Shown here in pieces: positions 55,515 to 64,000 of a DNA stretch of 64,000 nt. Positions within the stretch are counted from its first letter, which is position 1; every line of letters starts with the position of its first letter. The notes beneath the pieces are model-generated. The model searched no databases. It saw only the letters and a list, made by a program, of their open reading frames with translations, and had not been told where the DNA came from. The translations under genes were made by a program, and so were the position numbers. Origin of the DNA: Trematomus loennbergii (Eukaryota; Chordata; Actinopteri; Perciformes; Nototheniidae); NCBI GenBank assembly GCA_012861695.1, contig JAAOOA010000170.1, positions 451,001 to 515,000 on the forward strand, written 5' to 3'.

Positions 55515-56300
55515 CAGATGAGTTCAGTTTGAGTCAGAACAGGAGTTATAAATGTTTCTTCAACATATTGTCTCTAAAGGTCTGACCTTGATCAGAAAGT
55601 GACCACAATCTGTTGCTGCAGTCACTGAAAGCTCTTCTTCTACAGTCTGAGTTTATTTTACTGACACAATGTGTTAATCTTCTATATTAAGAAATGTTGT
55701 ACGGTCTAAAATGACAATTATTGGGATAATTTAGAAACTGGTTTGAAATTGTCCATTGAGCATGAATGAAGTCAGTAAATTCTTTCTCTGACCACATGAA
55801 CTTAATAAAGTGAATCTAAGTGAAAGCAGCAGAACGTCTGTTCTCCAGTTTCTCTCCTCACAACCAAACTGCCTTTTCTATTACATTTACAGGAAACACA
55901 TTCCCCTAATCTTATACTGACAGATCACAAATACAATTTAAATTTAGAAGTGGTTCCTTTTGAACGTTCCCATCAGGATAAAGTGTAATTCTTTACTTCT
56001 TTATTTAATCTCCTACATGATATTGTTACTGCCTTCTAAGAATGTAAACACTCTGTTGTGAAGTAACACTTTGCATTATACACCTTTCTATATCTAATTG
56101 ATGATTTAACAGGCTGCTATTTAATGAAGTGTGGTTCATGTATCTTAAATCTTGCTGCTGCTTATTTTTACCATGAATGTGTACTTATTCTATTTAATAT
56201 GTAAGTCTACTCATTCTATATATGCCTTTGTATCTGCATTGCCTCTTTGCTGTACATTTCCTGATTGGACAAATAAAGGATTTCCGATTCTGATTTTGAT
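55515..56300 (+). other. OR7 3' flank with AATAAA (55804) and L2-type tail
   Basis: Near-identical to the other units. AATAAA at 55804-55809. Confidence 0.55.
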
Positions 56301-57352
56301 TTGGGTTACTCAGGTGTTTTTCCACAGGCCCTGAAAACTGCAGTCATTAAACCGCTCTTGAAAAAGAATAATCTAGATGCTTCAGTAATTAACAATTACA
56401 GGCCCATATCAAACCTGCCATTTCTAGGTAAAACCATTGAAAAAGTAGTTTTTCAACAGTTGAGTAACTTCTTGCATTTAAATAACTGTTTGGATGTGTT
56501 CCAGTCAGGCTTTCGTCCAAACCACAGCACTGAGACTGCACTTGTTAAGGTCTTCAATGACATCCACTTAACCTGTTAAGCCCCGAGCCTGTTTTTCAGG
56601 TTTCAGGCTCGAAAATGACATGCCCAAAACAAATGACTACAACTTCACTTCTAAAAGGGTGATATGAATAATTTCTTTTATCAAAGCAAGTACATCTGTG
56701 AGTTGGATGTAGAAGTGTCAGAATCAATATAGATTTTTCTCAGTCAGAGTAAATTCAGATGGAACATAGTAAAAAAAGGTAAATTCTTACCTCCGCCTAA
56801 AGAAAAAACATTACTTATAGTGAAAACCACCCTTGAATGATGGGATGGTAGACTAAAAGCTTTAGGAATCCAAACTATAACATATAATAAGTACCCTGTA
56901 TCAAGATTGAGGCAAAACAAGTTAAATTTGACCTTTTTAGAGAGGTTTAGCAAAAAAAGGTTCCAGGCGGAATAAGCTTTCGGCACATTTGGGTACATCT
57001 GGTTCCATCAGTGCCATTTGACCTTTTTCAGGTACCAGACTATAAAAATGATGTATTACATTGAATTATCACCATAGGTATTCATTCCATCCAAAAAAAA
57101 ATAAAAATAAAAATAATTAATAAAAATAAAAATGTTTTTAAAAAATACCCGCCGACGGGGCTTTGAGGCTTAACAGGTTAAACACAGACAGTGGTAGAAC
57201 TTCAGTGTTAGTATTATTTATTAGATCTCAGTTCTGCGTTTGACACTGTTGACCACAACATATTACTAGACCGACTGGGAAACTGGGTGGGACTTTCGGC
57301 AACAGTTCTAAACTGGTTTGAATCCTACTTAAGCGATCCCGAAGGATTTTGA
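56301..57352 (+). pseudogene. L2-like RT fragment split by MITE (OR7 unit)
   Basis: The N-terminal part is open to 56571 and shares the OR4-unit variants CAGGCTTTCG and AATGACATCC (OR5, OR6 and OR8 have CAGGATTTCG and AATGCCATCC). Block A has a 4-bp duplication (TTATTTATTAG) near 57215 that breaks the frame. Confidence 0.8.
56572..57177 (-). mobile_element. piggyBac-type MITE, 606 bp (OR7 unit)
   Basis: TTAA at 56568-56571 and 57178-57181. Same target position. Right terminus slightly changed (TTTGAGGCTTAACAGG). Confidence 0.9.
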
Positions 57353-57537
57353 TATCAGTAATGAGGTGTGGCCCTACCTAACCCCTAGATTCCACCGGGT
57401 CCGTCTGCGCCGCGTTACGGCAGCGCCGCGGTTTTGGTCCGGCCTCCTCCGCGTCATACCTACGGGCGAGTTTCAGAAGCATTTCAGAAGCGGAGCGTCT
57501 TGCCTGCCGGCTCGCAGTTTTTGTTGATTTGGCATAT
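57353..57537 (+). repeat. GC-rich block, shortened (OR7 unit)
   Basis: Only one GTTACGGCAGCGCC unit remains. The usual GGACAGGCTACTTTG tail is replaced after TTGATTTGGCATATTTG by the AAGTAC-type repeat. Confidence 0.7.
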
Positions 57538-57690
57538 TTGCTAAAGTAACTAAAGGTATTAAATACATGTAGTGGAGTAGAAGTACACCATTTAACTATG
57601 AACTGTAGTGGAGTAGAAGTACACAGTAGCAAAACATTTAAATACTCCAGTAAAGTACAAGTACCTCAACATTTTACTCAAGTACAATAC
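57538..57690 (-). repeat. Dispersed AAGTAC-type fish repeat, copy 3
   Basis: GTAGTGGAGTAGAAGTACAC occurs twice, and GTACCTCAACATTTTACTCA follows. Same orientation as 38845-39335. The next 270 bp (57691-57960) are AT-rich with nothing recognised. Confidence 0.7.
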
Positions 57691-57959
57691 AATATTTTAA
57701 CATAATTATATATATTTAATTTATTTCACATTTTAAATAAAGCAATTAATTCGGTTAACAATTTGTTCGTTTTTTCCTTTAAAAAGAACAAAAAGTAAAT
57801 ACAAGAATACCGTTAAAGTACCGGATCGATAAGCAGTATTGATAAGACTAGCAGTACCGTAGAAAACCTTAATGATACCCATCCCTAGATATTACACAAG
57901 TAAAGTGTTAAGAGAGTGAAATGTTGCTTTACGAATTTCAACACTTGATGCTGTCACCT

Positions 57960-58203
57960 TGATTACAATTTCAGATACCTGTATTTGCCGAACTGAATTG
58001 GTTTAAAGAGAGAAAACATTTTGACTAAAAGTTGACTAAAATGTAATTTTTCATCGACTAAAAGTAGACTAAAACGTTTTGAGTTTTCGTCGACTAAAAC
58101 TAGACTAAAACTATGAAGGATAGAAATGACTAAAATGTGACTAAAACTAATTACCATTTTCGTCTAAAGACTAAGACTAAGACTAAATCAAAAACAGCTG
58201 CAG
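57960..58203 (-). mobile_element. TTTTAGTC-type element fragment
   Basis: CGACTAAAAGTAGACTAAAA, TTTTCGTCGACTAAAAC and ACTAAGACTAAGACTAAAT relate it to 28680-29856. Truncated; joins the minisatellite directly at AGCTAGAAACC. Confidence 0.6.
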
Positions 58204-58713
58204 CTAGAAACCAAGATGGTGACGACTAGAACCAAAATGGTGTCGACTACAAACCAAGAAGGTGAAGACTAGAAAACAAGATGGTGACGACCAGAAAACA
58301 AGATGGTGATGACCAGAAACAAGATGGTGACGACTAGAAAACAAGATGGTGACGACTAGAAACCAAGAAGGTGAAGACTAGAAAACAAGATGGTGACGAC
58401 CAGAAACAAATGGTGTCGACTACAAACCAAGATGGTGAGACTAGAAAACAAGATGGTGACGACCAAAACAAGATGGTGATGACAGAAAACCAAGATGTGA
58501 CGACTAGAAACCAAGATGGTGACGACTAGAAACAAGATGGTGATGACCAGAAACCAAGATGGTGACGACTAGAAACCAAATGGTGACGACTACAAACCAA
58601 GATGGTGACGACCAGAAACAAGATGGTGACGACCAGAAACCAAGATGGTGACGACTAGAAACCAAGATGGTGACGACTAGAAACCAAGATGGTGACGACT
58701 AGAAACCAAGATG
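58204..58713 (+). repeat. 22-bp minisatellite block A7 (upstream of OR8)
   Basis: About 23 units, the most diverged of the plus-strand blocks in its first half (AAGAAGGTGAAGACTAG, GGTGATGACC). Right junction AAACCAAGATGCCATCTGCA is conserved. Confidence 0.95.
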
Positions 58714-58837
58714 CCATCTGCACCAAACAGAGAATTGTCTGCATTCTTTAAGGACAGGCCTATACCGTAGTTCAGCTGGGCGACATATTAAATATAATGT
58801 GGATTGACGGATTGAATGGACCACGTCTGCATCTGGT

Positions 58838-58904
58838 GGTGAAACCCTGAGTTACAGAAGGAGGAACCTTGAAGGATGACGTCAGTGAGCTGCAGACAGA
58901 AGGT
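58838..58904 (+). promoter_or_regulatory. OR8 putative upstream exon with CRE
   Basis: TGACGTCA at 58877-58884 and donor-like GAAG|GTAAAAG, with the full-length leader between array and exon. Confidence 0.5.
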
Positions 58905-59131
58905 AAAAGCAGCAGCTCAGAGTTTCAGCTCAGTGAGGAGAGCAGCACCTCACACTCTCTGGATCTCTGTATTATACACATTAATATAGGATGCTCAGTT
59001 TGGATCATCTGTCTTATGTGTTCTCATGATGAAGAACATGTGGTCACTGTTATTGCCATGTTTAAAGTGACATCTACATCCAGGTAATGCACTGCATAAT
59101 GTTGTGATGATTGAAGAACCACAGGAGGATC

Positions 59132-60066
59132 ATGGTGAACTCTACTCACATTTCATATTTCACTATGGTGTCCTACTTCGACACAGGGGTTTTTAAATAC
59201 TTCTTCATGATTGTCATGTGTTTATATGTGTGTATTATAGGTGCCAACGTGTTGCTGATTGTGGTTATCTGCGTGAACAGGAGCTTACATGAACCTATGT
59301 ACCTTTTTCTGTGCAGCCTGTTTGTAAATGAACTGTATGGTAGTACAGGGTTGTTTCCATTCCTTCTGGTTCAGATCCTCTCTGACATTCACACTGTTTC
59401 TGCTCCGCTCTGCTTCCTGCAGGTTTATTCTGTGCATTCATACGGCAGTGTGGAATTAATTAATTTAGCCGTCATGTCTTATGACAGATATCTTGCTATC
59501 TGTTATCCTCTGCAATATAACACACGTATGACGTCTAAAAAGGTTGCAATGCTTATAACAATGACATGGTTATTGCCTTTTATTGCAATTTGGATTCTAA
59601 TATCACTGAGTGTGTCTTTACAGCTGTGTGGGAACATCATTAACAAAGTTTACTGTGACAACTACTCCATTGTTAAGCTGGCCTGCTCTGACACTACAGT
59701 CAATAATGTGTATGGACTCATCTTTACTTTTTTCATGATCACGTTTCCTTTGTCTCTGATCCTGTACTCGTACATGAGGATCCTCAGAGTGTGTTTCTCT
59801 GGTTGTAAGCAGAGCAGACAGAAAGCTGTCAGCACCTGCACACCTCACCTCGCTTCCCTCATCAACTTCTTCTTCGGGGTTTCTTTGAGATAGTGCAGGG
59901 CAGGTTTAATATGAGCGGTGTACCCAACATGTTGAGAATATTTTTATCATTATATTTCCTCACATGCCAGCCTCTCTTCAGCCCTATGATGTACGGCCTC
60001 AACATGTCCAAAATATACATCCTGTGTAAAAATCTGCTGCTAGCTGGGGTTAGGAATAACTTCTAA
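59132..60066 (+). pseudogene. OR8: olfactory receptor, frame broken in TM6
   Basis: Open for 253 codons from ATG 59132. An in-frame 3-bp loss in TM1 (FKYFFMIV for FKYLFFMIV) and substitutions F110L (VELINLAV) and M205T (MITFPLS) distinguish it. One C is lost near 59880 (CGGGGTTTCTTTG for CGGGGCTTTCTTTG), ending the frame at FFGVSLR. The downstream sequence continues to encode RFNMSGVPNMLRIFLSLYFL, the TM7 motif PMMYGLNMSKI and AGVRNNF in the shifted frame. One corrected base would make it complete. Confidence 0.85.
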
Positions 60067-60853
60067 CAGATGAGTTCAGTTTGAGTCAGAACAGGAGTTA
60101 TAAATGTTTCTTCAACATATTGTCTCTAAAGGTCTGACCTTGATCAGAAAGTGACCACAATCTGTTGCTGCAGTCACTGAAAGCTCTTCTTCTACAGTCT
60201 GAGTTTATTTTACTGACACAATGTGTTAATCTTCTATATAAGAAATGTTGTACGGTCTAAAATGACAATTTATTGGGATAATTTAGAAACTGGTTTGAAA
60301 TTGTCCATTGAGCATGAATGAAGTCAGTAAATTCTTTCTCTGACCACATGAACTTAATAAAGTGAATCTAAGTGAAAGCAGCAGAACGTCTGTTCTCCAG
60401 TTTCTCTCCTCACAACCAAACTGCCTTTTCTATTACATTTACAGGAAACACATTCCCCTAATCTTATACTGACAGATCACAAATACAATTTAAATTTAGA
60501 AGTGGTTCCTTTTGAACGTTCCCATCAGGATAAAGTGTAATTCTTTACTTCTTTATTTAATCTCCTACATGATATTGTTACTGCCTTCTAAGAATGTAAA
60601 CACTCTGTTGTGAAGTAACACTTTGCATTATACACCTTTCTATATCTAATTGATGATTTAACAGGCTGCTATTTAATGAAGTGTGTGTTCATGTATCTTA
60701 AATCTTACTGCTGCTTATTTTTACCATGAATGTGTACTTATTCTATTTAATATGTAAGTCTACTCATTCTATATATGCCTTTGTATCTGCATTGCCTCTT
60801 TGCTGTACATATCCTGATTGGACAAATAAAGGATTTCCGATTCTGATTTTGAT
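60067..60853 (+). other. OR8 3' flank with AATAAA (60356) and L2-type tail
   Basis: Near-identical to the OR5 and OR6 flanks. AATAAA at 60356-60361. Confidence 0.55.
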
Positions 60854-61911
60854 TTGGGTTACTCAGGTGTTTTTCCACAGGCCCTGAAAACTGCAGTCAT
60901 TAAACCGCTCTTGAAAAAGAATAATCTAGATGCTTCAGTAATTAACAATTACAGGCCCATATCAAACCTGCCATTTCTAGGTAAAACCATTGAAAAAGTA
61001 GTTTTTCAACAGTTGAGTAACTTCTTGCATTGAAATAACTGTTTGGATGTGTTCCAGTCAGGATTTCGTCCAAACCACAGCACTGAGACTGCACTTGTTA
61101 AGGTCTTCAATGCCATCCACTTAACCTGTTAAGCCCCGAGCCTGTTTTTCAGGTTTCAGGCTCGAAAATGACATGCCCAAAACAAATGACTACAACTTCA
61201 CTTCTAAAAGAGTGATATGAATAATTTCTTTATCAAAGCAAGGTTACATCTGTGAGTTCGATGTAGAAGTGTCAGAATCAATATAGATTTTTCTCAGTCA
61301 GAGTAAATTCAGATGGAACATAGTAAAAAAAGGTAAATTCTTACCTCCGCCTAAAGAAAAAACATTACTTATAGTGAAAACCACCCTTGAATGATGGGAT
61401 GGTAGACTAAAAGCTTTAGGAATCCAAACTATAACATATAATAAGTACCCTGTATCAAGATTGAGGCAAAACAAGTTAAATTTGACCTTTTTAGAGAGGT
61501 TTAGCAAAAAAAGGTTCCAGGCGGAATAAGCTTTCGGCACATTGGGTACATCTGGTTCCATCAGTGCCATTTGACCTTTTTCAGGTACCAGACTATAAAA
61601 TGATGTATTACATTGAATTATCACATAGGTATTCATTCCATCCAAGAAAAAAAATTAAAATAAAAAGAATTAATAAAAAATAAAAAATCTTTTAAAAAAG
61701 ACCCGCCGACGGGGGCTTTGGGGCTTAACAGGTTAAACACAGACAGTGGCAGAACTTCAGTGTTAGTATTATTAGATCTCAGTTCTGCGTTTGACGCTGT
61801 TGACCACAACATATTACTAGACCGACTGGGAAACTGGGTGGGACTTTCGGCAACAGTTCTAAACTGGTTTGAATCCTACTTAAGCGATCCGAAGGATTTT
61901 GATATCAGTAA
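60854..61911 (+). pseudogene. L2-like RT fragment split by MITE (OR8 unit)
   Basis: As in the OR5 unit. TTGCATTGAAATAAC near 61026 introduces a stop where others read TTGCATTTAAATAAC. Block A ([13 protein letters not shown]) is open in 61718-61860. Confidence 0.8.
61135..61732 (-). mobile_element. piggyBac-type MITE, 598 bp (OR8 unit)
   Basis: TTAA at 61131-61134 and 61733-61736. Termini CCTGTTAAGCCCC and GGGGCTTAACAGG intact. Confidence 0.9.
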
Positions 61912-62387
61912 TGAGGTGTGGCCCTACCTAACCCCTAGATTCCACCGGGTCCGGCTGCGCCGCGTTACGGCTGCGCGTTACGGCAGCGCCGCGGTTTTGG
62001 TCCAGCCTCCTCCGGCGTCATAACCTACCGGCGCGTTTCAGAAGCATTTCAGAAGCGGAGCGTTTGCCTGAAGGCTCGCAGTTTTTGTTGATTTGGGCAT
62101 ATTTCCTGGACAGGCTACTTTGTACAGACAAAGTTAATAATAATTGTAATATTCTAGTTATAAACGACATGAATCAAAGATGTGTTGCTGTATTTTAGTG
62201 GTAAAAAAATGCATTCATCCTCATAATTATTATATATATAATTTACACAGTGCTTGTAAACCGGAGGAGAACGCTGGCATTTCTCCTCCTACTTGAAAGA
62301 CTACGGGGGATAGGGTCTGCAAAATTATTTGTGTGTGTGTATATATATATATATATTAGGGCTGTCAAGTTAACGCGTTAATAACGA
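61912..62387 (+). repeat. GC-rich block, unit tail and GTTAACGCGTTAATAACG junction
   Basis: Same organisation as 45206-45690, with a longer TA run (62340-62356). Confidence 0.75.
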
Positions 62388-64000
62388 GATGTTGACGACT
62401 AGAAACCAAGATGGTGACGAAGAAACCAAGATGGTGACGACTAGAAACAAGATGGTGACGACCAGAAACCAAGATGGTGACGACAGAAACCAAGATGGTG
62501 ACGACAGAAACCAAGATGGTGACGACAGAAACCAAGATGGTGACGACCAGAAACCAAGATGGTGACGACCAGAAACCAAGATGGTGACGACCAGAAACCA
62601 AGATGGTGACGACCAGAAACCAAGATGGTGACGACAAGAAACCAAGATGGTGACGACTAGAAAACAAGATGTTGACGACTAGAAACCAAGATGGTGACGA
62701 CTAGAAACCAAGATGGTGACGACCAGAAACCAAGATGGTGACGACTAGAAACCAAGATGTGACGACTAGAAACCAAGATGGTGAAACCAAGATGGTGACG
62801 ACTAGAAACCAAGATGGTGACGACTAGAAACCAAGATGGTGACGACTAGAAACCAAGATGTTGACGACTAGAACCAAGATGGTGAAACCAAGATGGTGAG
62901 ACTAGAAACCAAGATGGTGACGACTACAAACCAAGATGGTGACGACCAGAAAACAAGATGGTGACGACAGAAAACAAGATGGTGACGACCGAAACCAAGA
63001 TGGTGACGACTAGAAACCAATATGGTGACGACTACAAACCAAGATGGTGACGACAGAAAACAAGATGGTTGACGACAGAAACCAAGATGGTGACGACTAG
63101 AAACAAGATGTTGACGACTAGAAAACCAGATGGTGACGACTAGAAACAAGATGGTGACGACTAGAAAACAAGATGGTGACGACTAGAAACAATATGGTGA
63201 CGACCAGAAAACAAGATGGTGACGACCAGAAACAAGATGGTGACGACTAGAAAACAAGATGGTGACGACTAGAAACCAAGATGGTGACTTCTAGAAACCA
63301 AGATGGTGACGACTAGAAAACAAGATGGTGACGACCAGAAAACAAGATGGTGACGACCAGAAACCAAGATGGTGACGACTAGAAACAAGATGGTGACGAC
63401 CAGAAACCAGATGGTGACGACCAGAAAACCAAGATGGTGACGACTAGAAACCAAGATGGTGACGACCAGAAAACCAGATGGTGACGACCAAAACCAAGAT
63501 GTGACGACTAGAAACCAAGATGTGACGACTAGAAAACAAGATGGTGACGACCAAAATAAATGGTGACGACCAGAAACCAAGATGGTGACGACCAGAAACC
63601 AAGATGGTGACGACTAGAAACCAAGATGGTGACGACTAGAAACCAAGATGGTGACGACAGAAACCAAGATGGTGACGACTAGAAACCAAGATGGTGACGA
63701 CCAAAAAATAAATGTGATGACTAGAAACCAAGATGGTGACGACCAGAAACCAAGATGGTGACGACTAGAAACCAAGATGGTGACGACCAGAAACCAAGAT
63801 GGTGACGACCAGAAACCAAGATGGTGACGACCTGAAACCAAGATGGTGACGACTAGAAACCAAGATGGTGACGACTACAAACCAAGATGGTGACGACTAG
63901 AAACCAAGATGGTGACGACTACAAACCAAGATGGTGACGACTAGAAACCAAGATGGTGACGACTAGAAACCAAGATGGTGACGACTAGAAACCAAGATGT
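62388..64000 (+). repeat. 22-bp minisatellite block A8, runs off the window
   Basis: More than 70 units, still continuing at the last base. Includes short-cut units (GGTGAAACCAAGATGGTGA near 62780 and 62880). By analogy another OR copy is expected just beyond the window. Confidence 0.95.

Noticed and set aside
21086..64000. CRISPR-like regular arrays
   Set aside because: Units are contiguous with no unique spacers, the period is 22 bp, and the genome is a vertebrate's; it is a minisatellite.

Overview
The window reads as teleost fish nuclear DNA. It is AT-rich and intron-bearing, and it is full of fish-type interspersed repeats: hAT, piggyBac-type MITEs, L2-like LINE reverse-transcriptase fragments, a tyrosine-recombinase element and the fish SINE/LINE tail around 1068 and 36760. 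Its only recognisable cellular genes are a cluster of fish type-1 olfactory receptors (OR). No bacterial gene organisation, tRNA, rRNA or CRISPR array was seen. Layout: positions 1-14300 are repeat-dominated. They hold a long inverted repeat (1-3114) and a roughly 9 kb composite region bracketed by inverted copies of a 79-bp block (3.6-4.8 kb against 11.7/12.5 kb). Inside that region lie a minus-strand tyrosine-recombinase ORF, a 57-bp tandem repeat that is translatable, a two-zinc-finger ORF, a 128-bp satellite in two subfamilies, a 150-bp satellite, and two copies of a 107-bp near-perfect hairpin. A 72-bp tandem repeat carrying CRE-like and TATA-like motifs follows at 14.09-14.30 kb. From 15.3 to 60.1 kb there are eight nearly full-length OR sequences: OR1 plus strand, OR2 and OR3 minus, OR4 to OR8 plus. 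There is also one short OR 3' remnant (19.3 kb). OR4 (31423-32355) is the only one open from start to stop. The others carry one or more 1-nt indels, mostly in short homopolymers, so they may be young pseudogenes or consensus errors. OR5 to OR8 form a head-to-tail segmental array. Each unit is: 22-bp minisatellite, short leader, putative upstream exon with a perfect TGACGTCA, OR coding exon, 3' flank with AATAAA, LINE 3' tail, L2-like RT fragment split by a TTAA-flanked piggyBac-type MITE, GC-rich repeat, then the next minisatellite. OR4 has the same 3' organisation, but its RT fragment lacks the MITE and gives an empty site. The most distinctive feature is the 22-bp minisatellite (core AAACCAAGATGGTGACGAC). 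It occupies about 11 kb in eight blocks. Wherever it is present it lies just upstream of an OR promoter region, in the same orientation relative to the gene, on both strands. It creates many long spurious ORFs. Between the OR units are decayed transposons (a hAT element with a BED-finger ORF at 24.1-25.5 kb, MITEs, a possible LTR) and an inverted/rearranged copy of the left-flank repeats at 34.0-37.1 kb. All family calls come from reading the sequence and translations; no database search was possible.
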